Assembly: GCF_015291705.1 (NCBI RefSeq)
Contig: NZ_CP030050.1
Coordinates: forward strand, 9,611,001 to 9,675,000
Length of the DNA stretch: 64,000 bases
Direction: 5' to 3'
Source of the DNA: Bradyrhizobium arachidis
GTDB taxonomy: Bacteria; Pseudomonadota; Alphaproteobacteria; Rhizobiales; Xanthobacteraceae
Shown here: in pieces, positions 1-8,284 of the stretch
How the letters are laid out: every line of letters begins with the position of its first letter
Numbering within the stretch: the first letter of the stretch is position 1
The notes under the pieces: generated by a model
Told to the model about the DNA's origin: nothing
The model's database searches: none
The model's input: the letters and a program-made list of their open reading frames with translations, nothing else
Made by a program: the position numbers and the translations under genes

Positions 1-1309
1 ACGCGGTGTAGTCGGTGCCGACCAGGAGGGTGTGCTGCACGGGGCCGGTGGAAAGCTTCGCCTCGACCTGGTTGTCGATGATGGCCGATTGCAGCGTGTC
101 GTGGACGTAGCCGGTGTAGCGTGAGACCACGTCGCCCACGGGAGCGCCGAGAAAGCCCACGTAGCGGGTGACTGCATCGACATCGACGTAGCGGAATTTC
201 TGACGAACGGTGACGGCGTTGTTGAACGCGTGCTCGAACAGATAGCCCACGCGTCCCTGCTCCTGGTCCAGGGAGTTGTAGGATGGACTGCCGGTGAAGA
301 TGTCGGTCGTCGTCCCTGTCCCCGTCGAGTAGGTGAACATGGATCCGGGCGTCTTCGATTTCTGGTAGGCGCCGAGAACCGTCAGGGTCGTCGATTGATC
401 CGGCTTCCAGGTGACGGCGGGAGCGACATAGACACGATTGTCCTTGCCGCCGGGCACGAACACGTCGGCGTCGCGTACCACGCCGGTCAGCCGATAGGAA
501 AATTGGCCGCCAGGATCGACCGGACCCGACAGATCGAAATTGCCCTGAACGCGATCACGGTCGCCGAACAGCGTCTGCACCTCGTGGAACGGTTGGCTGG
601 TCGGCAGCTTGCTCTGCAGGTCGATCAATCCACCGGGCGAGCCGAGGCCATAGAGCGCCGAGCTCGGCCCGCGCACCACCGTGATGCTGTCGACGCCGTA
701 AGGCTCGGTCTTGAACACGCCGAGACCGGCCCCGACGAGGCGTAAGCCGTCGAGATAGATGCCGTTGTAGGTGATGTCGAAGCCGCGGATCGAGATAGCG
801 TCGAAGCGTGGATCGTAGCCGGCGGCATCGATGCGGACGCCCGGCTCATAGCCGACCGCTTCCGTCAGCGTCTGCACGGCGCGGTCGTTGAGCTCCTTGC
901 GCGTCACGACCGAGATCGACTGTGGCGTCTCGAGCAATGGCGTGTTGGTCTTCGTGCCTGCGGAACTGCTGTTCGCCACATAGCTGTGCTCGCTCGACGC
1001 GTTGCCGCGACCGGCATCGCCCTCGCGCGGGTCCGGATTTCTGGCTGGGCCGGAGCCGGCATTGCGCTGTGCCGCGACGCGGCCGCGCTGCGATTGCGAC
1101 GTGCGCTGTGAAGACTGGGCACGCGGACGCGGCTGGCTCGGTGCCTCCACCGTGACCGGCGGCAATGTCGCCGCCGTCTGACCCGAATTGGCCGTCGAGA
1201 CCTGTGCGGCCGACGGGGCCGCGTGCAGGAGCATTCCCAGGCCGGCCGCTCCCAGACCAGTTCTCACCATCCATTCCCAGCCGAGCGTCTGGCCGTCGTT
1301 CCGCTTCAT
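1..1309 (-). CDS. TonB-dependent siderophore receptor (5' part; runs off window)
   Basis: Outer-membrane receptor for a ferric siderophore, energised by TonB-ExbBD. Reading the minus strand from an ATG at 1309 gives an uninterrupted frame to the window edge (about 436 codons), so the C-terminal part of the beta-barrel is missing. Visible order: a signal-peptide-like N-terminus (to about residue 35), a low-complexity Gln/Arg/Ser-rich stretch, the plug domain from about residue 125 (TPQSISVVTRKEL, then a YGLGSPGGLIDLQSK-like plug signature), then the first barrel strands. The plug sequence is typical of FhuA/FpvA-type siderophore receptors. It lies 104 bp downstream of, and co-directional with, an AraC-type regulator, the usual pairing for substrate-induced siderophore uptake. 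The family call is firm; the ligand cannot be read from the sequence. Confidence 0.9.
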   Translation of the reverse strand, partial: MKRNDGQTLGWEWMVRTGLGAAGLGMLLHAAPSAAQVSTANSGQTAATLPPVTVEAPSQPRPRAQSSQRTSQSQRGRVAAQRNAGSGPARNPDPREGDAGRGNASSEHSYVANSSSAGTKTNTPLLETPQSISVVTRKELNDRAVQTLTEAVGYEPGVRIDAAGYDPRFDAISIRGFDITYNGIYLDGLRLVGAGLGVFKTEPYGVDSITVVRGPSSALYGLGSPGGLIDLQSKLPTSQPFHEVQTLFGDRDRVQGNFDLSGPVDPGGQFSYRLTGVVRDADVFVPGGKDNRVYVAPAVTWKPDQSTTLTVLGAYQKSKTPGSMFTYSTGTGTTTDIFTGSPSYNSLDQEQGRVGYLFEHAFNNAVTVRQKFRYVDVDAVTRYVGFLGAPVGDVVSRYTGYVHDTLQSAIIDNQVEAKLSTGPVQHTLLVGTDYTA

Positions 1310-1413
1310 CGTCTTCCCCGAGCTCCGTGTTCGAACAACCGGGGAGTAACCAGATCGGGGCAGCCGCCGCCTTTGCGCGCGCGCAAATCACCTTTGATCG
1401 CGCGTGGAGGCTT

Positions 1414-2289
1414 TCAAGTCTGCTGACAGCGGCTCGGCGAATAGCCAAAGCGCCTGCGGAAGGCCGTCGCGAAATTTGCCGGATGGGCATAGCCAACCCG
1501 ATAGGCCGCCTCGGTGACCGACAGACGCTGGCGAATCAGGAGGGCACGCGCGGCATCGAGCCGCTGGCCCCTCAGATAGTCGATTGCGCTGACGCCGTAA
1601 GCCATCTGGAATTTCTGGTTGAAGGACCGGCGGCTGAGCCCTGCGCTCCGCGCCAGCTCGTCGATGCTCCAGGGGTAGGCGAGATCGGCGTCCATCCGCT
1701 CCTTCACCGATTGCAACCGCATCCGCTGGAGGTCGGCTGCCGGATCGACCGCAATCCGGCCGCGCTCGCCGAACAAGGCGTGGACGACGATCTCGGCCGC
1801 ATGCGCCGACCGCAGCAATTGCGCGGCGTTTCCAGCGACCGGCGGCGAGAACATCTCGGCTGCAACGGCCTGTATGCGCGCAGACGCCGCCAAAGCGACG
1901 GTGGCTGTATCCGACCCGTCGCTCGCGAACAGCGCTCGAAACTCGTCCCCGAGTCCAAGCTCGTCGATGGAGGCCCGGGGAAGCGCCAGGCCGATCGCAG
2001 GATGCTCGGCACAGTGCACCGAGCGTTCGACGGCGAGAGCTTCGCGTACGGCGATTGCCGTCATCTGCCTTTCACCGCCGGGCACGCGCGTCAGAATGCC
2101 GCGGCCAGCGCCGTCGTCGAACGTCACGGTGATGAACAGGCCGGGGGCCACGACCGCGCGCCCGTCAGGGTCGGCTCGAAACTCACCTTTGACGAACACA
2201 CAGCCCGGAAAATTCAGCCATTGGGCTGCTGCGGAGCCGATGATGTCATCTTCAGGCCGTCCGACAATTTGATCGTAGAAGTCCTGCAT
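1414..2289 (-). CDS. AraC-family transcriptional regulator (PchR-like)
   Basis: A 291-aa regulator with a divergent N-terminal ligand domain (roughly residues 1-185) and a C-terminal double helix-turn-helix AraC domain (about 190-288), seen in WSIDELARSAGLSRRSFNQKF and YRVGYAHPANFATAFRRRFGYSP. The second motif is the classic AraC second-helix signature. Regulators of this arrangement (PchR, AlcR types) bind a ferric siderophore in the cytoplasm and activate the cognate receptor gene; the next gene on the same strand is a TonB-dependent siderophore receptor, so that role is inferred. Start chosen at the ATG at 2289. The 104-bp gap to the receptor may hold its operator; I could not identify one by eye. 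Confidence 0.88.
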   Translation of the reverse strand: MQDFYDQIVGRPEDDIIGSAAAQWLNFPGCVFVKGEFRADPDGRAVVAPGLFITVTFDDGAGRGILTRVPGGERQMTAIAVREALAVERSVHCAEHPAIGLALPRASIDELGLGDEFRALFASDGSDTATVALAASARIQAVAAEMFSPPVAGNAAQLLRSAHAAEIVVHALFGERGRIAVDPAADLQRMRLQSVKERMDADLAYPWSIDELARSAGLSRRSFNQKFQMAYGVSAIDYLRGQRLDAARALLIRQRLSVTEAAYRVGYAHPANFATAFRRRFGYSPSRCQQT

Positions 2290-2428
2290 TGCATCCGCTT
2301 ACGCCGCGGACTTTGGCCGCTGGCGGCGACGCGCTCAAGACCTCTGCGTCCAGTTTGGAGAGCTTCTGGATTGTGCTCGACCTCTACGCCTGCGGCAGAT
2401 CGGCGCGCGCTGCGGATCAGGAGACGCG

Positions 2429-3142
2429 TCAGATGCCCAGATATTTGTGCTGCAGATCCTGCTCGGCCATCAGCTCGTTTGACGTGCCGCTCCACACCGT
2501 CTTGCCGCGCTCGATGATGTAGTGGCGGTCGCAGATGCGGGCGAGGTGATCGACGTTCTTGTCGACGACCAGGATCGACTGCCCGCGGCTCTTGAGCAGC
2601 GACAGGCAGTTCCAGATCTCTTCGCGGATCAGCGGCGCAAGGCCCTCGGTCGCTTCATCGAGGATCAGCAGTTTGGGATTGGTCATCAGCGCGCGGCCGA
2701 TCGCAAGCATCTGCTGCTCGCCGCCGGAGAGCTGGTTGCCCATGTTGGCGGCGCGCTCGGCAAGGCGCGGGAACATCACGTAGATGGCGGCAAGCGTCCA
2801 GGGATTGGGGCTATCGAAGCGATCGGCGGCGGCTGCGACCAGGTTTTCGCGCACGGTGAGGTTCGGGAATATCTGGCGTCCCTCGGGCACGAGGCCGACG
2901 CCGAGTTTTGCGATCCGATACGACGGAAGCTGCCGCACTTCGGCGCCTGCAAATCGGATCGCGCCCGATCGCGCCGGCGTCAGGCCCATGATGGAACGGA
3001 TGGTGGTGGTCTTGCCCATGCCGTTGCGGCCCATCAGCGAGACCATCTCGCCTGCTTTGACCGACAGCGACAGGCCGAACAGCACCTGGCTGAGGCCGTA
3101 GCAGGTCTCGATGCCGTCGACGTCGAGCAGGGTGTCAGCCAT
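2429..3142 (-). CDS. HAAT ABC transporter ATP-binding protein, LivF type
   Basis: A 237-aa cytoplasmic ATPase, one of two in a branched-chain-amino-acid-type ABC importer. Walker A is GRNGMGKT, the signature is LSGGEQQ and Walker B is LLILDEA. Size and the ending KYLGI fit LivF. It is the last gene of a four-gene operon (LivH, LivM, LivG, LivF) read on the minus strand, overlapping the LivG-type gene by 8 nt. HAAT transporters also import aromatic acids, ureides and other carboxylates in Rhizobiales, so the amino-acid name should not be read as a substrate assignment. Confidence 0.92.
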   Translation of the reverse strand: MADTLLDVDGIETCYGLSQVLFGLSLSVKAGEMVSLMGRNGMGKTTTIRSIMGLTPARSGAIRFAGAEVRQLPSYRIAKLGVGLVPEGRQIFPNLTVRENLVAAAADRFDSPNPWTLAAIYVMFPRLAERAANMGNQLSGGEQQMLAIGRALMTNPKLLILDEATEGLAPLIREEIWNCLSLLKSRGQSILVVDKNVDHLARICDRHYIIERGKTVWSGTSNELMAEQDLQHKYLGI

Positions 3143-3902
3143 GGTGCGTCACCACATGCTGGTCGCCGAGATAGGCGCGCTTGACCTCGTCATTGGCGCG
3201 GATCGCGGCCGGATCGCCGGAGGCAATGACGCGGCCATAGACCAGCACCGAGATGCGATCGGCCAGCGCGAACACGGCCGGCATGTCGTGCTCGACCAGC
3301 ACGATCGAAACCTCTTTGCGCAGCTCCTGGAGCAGTTTCACCATGCGTTGGGATTCGGTGACACCGAGACCCGCCATCGGCTCATCCAGCAGCAAAAGCT
3401 TTGGCTTGCTCGCCAGCGCGACGGCAAGCTCGAGCTCGCGCCGCTCGCCATGGCTGAGCTTGTTCACCACGACATCGGCGCGATGGCCGAGGCCGACGCG
3501 ATCGAGCGCGGCGTGCGCGGCATCGCGCAGGCTCCTCTCCTTGCGCGCATTGGCGAAGAAGCGGAACGAGGTGCCGGCATGCGCCTGTGCCGCCAGCGCG
3601 ACATTGTCGGCGGCGGTGAAGTCGAGCAGCAGCGAGGTGATCTGGAACGAGCGTGCAAGCCCCAGCGCGCAGCGGCGATAGGCCGGCAAGTAGGTGATAT
3701 CGCGTCCCGCCAGCGAGACACTGCCGGAATGCGGTTCGAGATGCCCGGTGAGCTGGCTGATCAGCGTGGTCTTGCCGGCGCCGTTCGGGCCGATGATGGC
3801 GTGCAGCTCGCCGGCCGAAACGTCGAGCGAGACGTTGTCCGTCGCAGTGATGCCGCCGAAGCGGCGCACCAGCTTCTCGACGCGGAGCAAGGGTTCAGCC
3901 AC
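3135..3902 (-). CDS. HAAT ABC transporter ATP-binding protein, LivG type
   Basis: A 255-aa ATPase subunit. It shows Walker A (GPNGAGKTT), a long LivG-type insertion before the signature, signature LSHGERR and Walker B (LLLLDEPMAG), and ends VTHHG. The signature has H instead of the usual second G (LSGGE to LSHGE), a variant common in LivG proteins. It overlaps both neighbours by 8 nt, indicating translational coupling within the operon. Role: energises uptake together with the LivF-type subunit at 2429. Confidence 0.92.
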   Translation of the reverse strand: MAEPLLRVEKLVRRFGGITATDNVSLDVSAGELHAIIGPNGAGKTTLISQLTGHLEPHSGSVSLAGRDITYLPAYRRCALGLARSFQITSLLLDFTAADNVALAAQAHAGTSFRFFANARKERSLRDAAHAALDRVGLGHRADVVVNKLSHGERRELELAVALASKPKLLLLDEPMAGLGVTESQRMVKLLQELRKEVSIVLVEHDMPAVFALADRISVLVYGRVIASGDPAAIRANDEVKRAYLGDQHVVTHHG

Positions 3903-4839
3903 GGCCCGCCCTCCCCAGCATGCCCATGATGCCGCCGCGGCCGAACAGCACGATCAGGAGCAGCAGCGGCCCCATGATCAGCGCCCAATATTCGGTGATC
4001 TGCGACAGGAATTCTTCCAGCAGCAAAAACACCACCGCGCCCATGACGGGACCGAACAGCGTGCCCATGCCCCCTAAGATCACCATCACCATGAGGTCGC
4101 CGGAACGGGTCCAGTACATCACGGCCGGGCTGACGAAATCGGTGTTGTTGGCGAGCAGCGCACCGGCGAGGCCGCACATGGTGCCCGATATGACGAAGCA
4201 GACCAGCTGGTAGCGCTTGGCCGGGAAGCCGATCGCCTGCATGCGCTGCTCGTTGGAGCGCAGGCCCTGCACCACGAGGCCGAAGCGCGAATTGACGATG
4301 CGCCAGATCAGGAAGATCACGGCGAACAAGCAGGCGAGACACAGATAATAGAACTGTGTGCGGTCCGACAGGTTGATCAGCCCGGAGAAATCGCTGCGCT
4401 TGTAGACGGTGAGGCCGTCATCGCCGCCGTAGCGTGCGAGGCCCGAGGCGACGTAATAGGCCATCTGCGCAAAGGCGAGCGTGATCATGATGAAATAGAC
4501 GCCGCGCGTGCGCAAGGAGAGCGCGCCGATCACGAGCGCGTAGATCGCGGACGCTGCCAGCGCGACCGGAAACTGGATGAAGCCGGAGCCCACACCTTCC
4601 TGCGCCAGCATGCCGACCGCGTAGCCGCCGATACCGAGATAGGCGGCGTGACCGAAGCTCATCATGCCGCCAAAACCCATGATGAGGTTGAGGCTCGCGG
4701 CCGCCAGCGCCAGGATGACGATGCGGGTGAACAGCGTCAGGATGAAGATGTTGCCGGAGAGGTACGAATAGAGCGGCAGCAGCACGAGACCCGCCAGCAT
4801 CAGGGCCGTGACGGCCTTGCTCACGCTCAAACCCTTCAT
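3895..4839 (-). CDS. HAAT ABC transporter permease, LivM type
   Basis: A 314-aa inner-membrane permease with about eight to ten hydrophobic segments and the LivM family core (LNLIMGFGGMMSFGHAAYLGIGGYA). A longer open frame extends upstream to 5382, but that part is the LivH gene in another frame; I choose the ATG at 4839, which overlaps the LivH stop in an ATGA arrangement and opens with MKGLSVSKAVTALMLAG. With LivH it forms the translocation pore. Confidence 0.9.
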   Translation of the reverse strand: MKGLSVSKAVTALMLAGLVLLPLYSYLSGNIFILTLFTRIVILALAAASLNLIMGFGGMMSFGHAAYLGIGGYAVGMLAQEGVGSGFIQFPVALAASAIYALVIGALSLRTRGVYFIMITLAFAQMAYYVASGLARYGGDDGLTVYKRSDFSGLINLSDRTQFYYLCLACLFAVIFLIWRIVNSRFGLVVQGLRSNEQRMQAIGFPAKRYQLVCFVISGTMCGLAGALLANNTDFVSPAVMYWTRSGDLMVMVILGGMGTLFGPVMGAVVFLLLEEFLSQITEYWALIMGPLLLLIVLFGRGGIMGMLGRAGRG

Positions 4840-5756
4840 CGACGGTTGGCCGGAAACAGCCCCTCCGGCCGCACCACCAGCACGATCGCCATCAGGAGAT
4901 AGATCAGCATGGACGACAGCGCGGGGGCGGCGGTGGAGGCGGCGGCGCCGCTCAGCACCTGCCGCAGCAGATTGGGCAGGAAGGCGCGGCCGAGCGTATC
5001 GATCATGCCGACGAAGATCGCGGCGAGGAAGGCGCCGCGGATCGAGCCGATGCCGCCGATCACGATGATGACGAAGGCGAGGATCAAAATGTTCTCGCCC
5101 ATGCCGATCTGCACAGTGAGGATCGGCGCCTGCATCAGCCCGGCAAGGCCGGCGAGCGCGGCACCCAGGCCGAACACCAGCGTGTAGAGCAGCTTGATGT
5201 TGATGCCGAGCGCCCCGATCATCTCGCGATTGGAGGCGCCGGCGCGAATGAGCATCCCGATGCGCGTGCGCATCACGCCGAGATAGAGCAGCAGCGCCAC
5301 CAGCAGCGCCACGATGATGATGGCGAGTCGATAAGCGGGATAATGAATGCCGGGCAGGATCGGCACCGGCACGGTGAGCCAAGCCGGCAGCGGCAGCGCG
5401 AGGCCCGCCGGCCCCCAGATCAGCCGCACCGCTTCATTGAAGAACAGGATCAGACCGAAGGTCGCGAGCACGTGGTCGAGATGATCGCGGCCGTAGAGAT
5501 GCCGCAGCGCCGTCATCTCCAGCACGATGCCGAGCACGAGCGTCGCCCCTAACGCCATCAGCGCGCCGAGTAGGAAGCTGCCGGTCCACGCCGCGAAGGT
5601 CGCGGCGAAATACGCGCCCATCATGTAGAGCGAGCCGTGCGCGAGGTTGACGAGATCCATGATCCCGAACACCAGCGTCAGGCCGGCGGCGAGCAGGAAC
5701 AGCAGCAGGCCGAACTGCAATCCGTTCAAGAACTGTTCGACGACCAGCAGCATCAA
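4836..5756 (-). CDS. HAAT ABC transporter permease, LivH type
   Basis: A 306-aa inner-membrane permease. The N-terminal LNGLQFGLLLFLLAAGLTLVFGIMDLVNLAHG is the LivH signature, and the C-terminus IVLVVRPEGLF is also characteristic. It is the first gene of a permease-permease-ATPase-ATPase operon. No periplasmic binding protein is encoded upstream; the 487-bp gap before it is non-coding. The transporter must borrow a binding protein from elsewhere; two solo ones lie at 18387 and 21301. Confidence 0.92.
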   Translation of the reverse strand: MMLLVVEQFLNGLQFGLLLFLLAAGLTLVFGIMDLVNLAHGSLYMMGAYFAATFAAWTGSFLLGALMALGATLVLGIVLEMTALRHLYGRDHLDHVLATFGLILFFNEAVRLIWGPAGLALPLPAWLTVPVPILPGIHYPAYRLAIIIVALLVALLLYLGVMRTRIGMLIRAGASNREMIGALGINIKLLYTLVFGLGAALAGLAGLMQAPILTVQIGMGENILILAFVIIVIGGIGSIRGAFLAAIFVGMIDTLGRAFLPNLLRQVLSGAAASTAAPALSSMLIYLLMAIVLVVRPEGLFPANRR

Positions 5757-6017
5757 AACTCTTTCAGGCGCACGCGATATCGCGCCGATGTTCGAACACA
5801 GTCGCCATCAGTGAAAGAGCTCCCCCTGCCTCTTCAAGGCGGAAAAATGGGTAATGGCAGTATCGTTCCGAGGCAAGAGCGATTCGACACCAAACATGCA
5901 CTTTGTTGCATGCCGATGCATGCGATCAAATGCTGCCTTGCAAGAAGGCTGCCGCGCAGGATGGGTCAACCTGCCGCAGGCTTACCGCGGACGAGAAGCG
6001 GGTTCTTCCCTGCGGTC

Positions 6018-6060
6018 CATCCTTCGAGACGCCCGCTTTGGCGGGCTCCTCAGGATAAGG
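6018..6060. repeat. Palindromic intergenic element, copy A
   Basis: Starts CATCCTTCGAGACGCCCGC and ends GCGGGCTCCTCAGGATAAGG, with a stem around GCCCGC/GCGGGC. This layout matches a repeat type I know from many Bradyrhizobium intergenic regions. A related element follows at 6106. Confidence 0.7.
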
Positions 6061-6105
6061 ACGGCGTGCGCGGCAACCATCTCAACGGGCACCGAGGCTG
6101 CCCAG

Positions 6106-6150
6106 CCTCATCCTTGGGAGCTTGCGAAGCAAGCGTCTCAAAGGACGAGG
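6106..6150. repeat. Palindromic intergenic element, copy B
   Basis: An imperfect palindrome beginning CCTCATCCTTGGGAGCTTGC and ending in AGGACGAGG, with a central CTTGCGAAGCAAG hairpin. Its ends (CCTCATCCTT / AAGGACGAGG) resemble copy A, so the two form a paired array. Confidence 0.68.
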
Positions 6151-6243
6151 CGCGCGAAGACTGTCGCCGGAAACCATATGCGATCGCCCTCTCCCGTTGC
6201 CGGGGAGAGGGCGTGTGCTTCGTCGGAATGTAGGGCGATGCGC

Positions 6244-6462
6244 CTAGTGCGACGTCATCTGCTGGGGAAGATCGTCCGGTTCGGCGAGCACGCTGTTGGC
6301 CGTCGAAGCCTCCAGCGCCGCCATCCGGAACAGATAGGCGAGCGTCGCCAATCCGGAATCGTCCGCCATCTGCGCCAGCTCGAGCGCCATGTCCGACATG
6401 TAGCCGAGATTCTCGTCCTTGGTCTGCGCCATGATCTGGCTGTCCCGCATCATGTTCGACAT
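6244..6462 (-). CDS. Small conserved-looking protein in quorum-sensing operon (unknown function)
   Basis: A 72-aa ORF that starts one base after the stop of the autoinducer synthase gene (ATG at 6462, synthase stop ending at 6464), so it is almost certainly co-translated. The frame is open further upstream but that part lies inside the synthase gene. The product (MSNMMRDSQIMAQTKDENLG...) is acidic, Met-rich, cysteine-free and predicted mostly helical (ELAQMADDSGLATLAYLFRMA), with no signal peptide or membrane segment. I do not recognise a domain. Its position suggests a modulator of the LuxI/LuxR pair or a signal-linked output, but that is inference from context only. Confidence 0.72.
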   Translation of the reverse strand: MSNMMRDSQIMAQTKDENLGYMSDMALELAQMADDSGLATLAYLFRMAALEASTANSVLAEPDDLPQQMTSH

Positions 6463-6463
6463 C

Positions 6464-7123
6464 TCAGGCGCTCTTTCGTTGCGCGGCAGCGAGGCCGCAA
6501 AGGTTGGCACGGGCGATGCAGTCGATCCGCGGACCGTCCTGGCGCACGACATCCTTCATCCCGATCCGCTCGCGCACGACATCGAGCGATTCCTGGCGAA
6601 CCTCGATGGTCGCCGCCATGGTCCAGGAATCCTCGATCAGCGCCGGTAATCCCAGCGGGGTGACGACGAAGCCGATGTCGTGGAAGCGCGGCAGCCACCA
6701 CGTCTCCATGACGAGACAGAGCCGCTCGATCCCCTGATCGAGACAGAACTCCTGCGCCGCCGCCATCAATTGCAGATTGAGCGCGCCGTCGCGGCGCTCG
6801 CGCGACACGAAGAAGCGCGACCACTCCCAGACCAGCGCGTCCGCCGGGCATCCCCGCACTGCGGCCAGATGCGGGAACACCTCGCTCATCATGGTCGGCT
6901 TGGTAGTAGGGTACAGCCGATAGCCGCCGAGCACGCGGCGGTTCTCGAGCGACAGCAGGTAGATCGAATCGTCATTGTCGTAGGCGTCGATCTCGCGGCC
7001 GTCGGGTTTGCGCAGCGCCTCCCACTTCCGTTCCTCGACAAAAATCTCGTGGCGCAGCCTGAAATGCTGCTCGAGGACATCCTCGTAGAGGTGCCGGTTT
7101 GCGGCAGAGATCACATGAATCAT
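6464..7123 (-). CDS. bjaI: Acyl-homoserine-lactone synthase, BjaI/RpaI type
   Basis: A 219-aa LuxI-family enzyme that makes an N-acyl-homoserine lactone from S-adenosylmethionine and an acyl donor. Family-invariant residues are present: R24, F28, W34, acidic residues at 46 and 49, R69, E100 and R103 (in VWEWSRFFV). The start is the ATG at 7123 (MIHVISAANRHL), preceded by GGGGAG about 6 nt upstream; a longer frame to 7162 lacks a ribosome site. The start and overall sequence resemble BjaI of Bradyrhizobium, which uses isovaleryl-CoA. Sister enzymes RpaI and BraI use p-coumaroyl- or cinnamoyl-CoA, so the acyl group here is not certain. It lies 88 bp downstream of its LuxR regulator, with a 20-bp dyad in between. 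Confidence 0.88.
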   Translation of the reverse strand: MIHVISAANRHLYEDVLEQHFRLRHEIFVEERKWEALRKPDGREIDAYDNDDSIYLLSLENRRVLGGYRLYPTTKPTMMSEVFPHLAAVRGCPADALVWEWSRFFVSRERRDGALNLQLMAAAQEFCLDQGIERLCLVMETWWLPRFHDIGFVVTPLGLPALIEDSWTMAATIEVRQESLDVVRERIGMKDVVRQDGPRIDCIARANLCGLAAAQRKSA

Positions 7124-7181
7124 CGACTCCCCCATGGCTTGAAATAATGGGGGAATCCTCATGGAAAACGCCGGGAGCGAC

Positions 7182-7201
7182 TATTGGGAAATTTCCCAGT
7201 A
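7182..7201. promoter_or_regulatory. Candidate lux box for the LuxR-type regulator
   Basis: A 20-bp dyad whose 14-bp core TGGGAAATTTCCCA is a perfect palindrome; the two 10-bp halves match at 9 of 10 positions. It sits between the luxR-type and luxI-type genes, centred about 68 bp upstream of the synthase start codon, the size and place expected for a LuxR-family operator with positive autoregulation. No other dyad of this quality was seen in the 88-bp gap. Confidence 0.72.
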
Positions 7202-7211
7202 CGCGCCGATT

Positions 7212-7940
7212 TCAGGGCGTGATGATTCTTTGCCGGATCGCGAGCGCAACCGCGTGCGTGCGGTTGACGGCGCCAAGCTTGCGCGCGGCAGTTGCAAGAT
7301 GCTCTTCGGCGGTGCGCTGCGTGATGTGCAGGATCTCGCCGATTTCCCAGGCCGACTTGCCCTGCGAGGCCCAGGCGAGCACCTCGCGCTCGCGCGGGGT
7401 GAGACGCGCTGACGGATGCGGCGCCGGCGCGAGCAGACGACGAATGTGGTCGAAGCCATACATCGCGATCAGGTGCAGCGCCGGCTTGCTGCGGGCGTTG
7501 AGATCGAGGTGGACGCCGCCGAGCGAGACGCCCGCTTCATAGCCGGTCAAGCCGTGGATCGGCACCACGAAACCCCGCGACATGCGGAAATCGGCCGCCC
7601 GCCGCATCACTTCCGCAGCACCCGGCTCGAACTCCGCATCGTAGGGGGCTTCCGACCATTCGAACGGATTCACTGTGTGCCGGCACTTGCGGATCACGGG
7701 ATCGACGCGGTCGTAGCTCTTTTCCGTGTAGAGGCTGAACCACTCCGCCGGCCAGCGCTTGGCAAGCACCATCTGGGCGAAGCGCTGATCGGGATTGGGC
7801 AGACCGGTGACGATGATGTGCTCGAAACCATACCGGCTGAACGCGGTCGCAAGCGCGTCCATGGTGTCTGGAACCTTGGTATGGGCTCCCAGACCCTCGA
7901 TGAAGTCGAGCGCTTCCCGGCCATAATCTACGGCGGACAT
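7212..7940 (-). CDS. bjaR1: LuxR-family quorum-sensing regulator, BjaR type
   Basis: A 242-aa regulator with an N-terminal autoinducer-binding domain (about 20-165) and a C-terminal LuxR helix-turn-helix (about 175-238: ARLTPREREVLAWASQGKSA, then a TAEEHLATAARKLG recognition region). The ligand-pocket signature W-x3-Y...D is present in AEWFSLYTEKSYDRVDPV. I choose the ATG at 7940 (MSAVDYGREALDF), which gives the normal LuxR length; the open frame to 8084 would add 48 residues with no family counterpart. It precedes the synthase on the same strand and probably activates it in response to the cognate homoserine lactone. Confidence 0.88.
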   Translation of the reverse strand: MSAVDYGREALDFIEGLGAHTKVPDTMDALATAFSRYGFEHIIVTGLPNPDQRFAQMVLAKRWPAEWFSLYTEKSYDRVDPVIRKCRHTVNPFEWSEAPYDAEFEPGAAEVMRRAADFRMSRGFVVPIHGLTGYEAGVSLGGVHLDLNARSKPALHLIAMYGFDHIRRLLAPAPHPSARLTPREREVLAWASQGKSAWEIGEILHITQRTAEEHLATAARKLGAVNRTHAVALAIRQRIITP

Positions 7941-8107
7941 CGGTGCGTTTCCTGACCCTCGACGTCCGCTATAGCACGTATTTGGGGGCTCCCTCAATTC
8001 GCCGCTCCCGTAGTTTTCCGGTGCCCACGCGCTCTGAACGTTTAATCTACTTGTGGAAGAAGTGACGTCAAGATACACCTGCAAGCGTCTGAAGCGGGAA
8101 AACCACG

Positions 8108-8284
8108 ATGGAAGACGAGGACATCGCCCTCAACAGCGTGCTCGGCCTGGAATTGAACCGCGTGTTTTTCGCCGTCCGTGAAACGGCAAACAAGCAGAAG
8201 ATCATCGAGTTCGCGCGCGAGGTGCTGCAAAGCGAGCGCACCAAACCGGCAGACACCGCCTCGCCCGAAGGCCCGGCGAGCTAG
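8108..8284 (+). CDS. Small hypothetical protein (58 aa), divergent from the luxR-type gene
   Basis: A 58-codon ORF from ATG 8108 to TAG 8284, starting MEDEDIALNSVLGLELNRVF. The product is acidic at its start with an amphipathic helix (ANKQKIIEFAREVLQSER) and a Ser/Ala/Pro-rich tail; no cysteine, no membrane segment. Third-position GC and codon choice look like real genes nearby, and a GCGGGA stretch lies about 8 nt upstream. It shares a 167-bp divergent promoter region with the luxR-type gene, so it could be quorum-regulated. Function unknown; the coding status itself is only probable. Confidence 0.5.
   Translation: MEDEDIALNSVLGLELNRVFFAVRETANKQKIIEFAREVLQSERTKPADTASPEGPAS

Larger units (their letters stand above)
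5757..6243. other. 487-bp intergenic region with palindromic elements
   Basis: No credible gene is seen here. It lies upstream of the LivH-type gene and downstream of the quorum-sensing operon (both minus strand), so it should hold a terminator for the latter and the promoter for the former. Two imperfect palindromes (6018-6060 and 6106-6150) and a short GC hairpin near 6182-6209 occupy its right half. Confidence 0.7.

Noticed and set aside
1310..1413. Fur or Irr box upstream of the siderophore receptor
   Set aside because: No convincing 19-bp Fur palindrome or ICE motif could be found by eye in the 104-bp gap.
6018..6150. CRISPR-like array
   Set aside because: The repeats are palindromic intergenic elements with no regular spacers; no cas genes are present.
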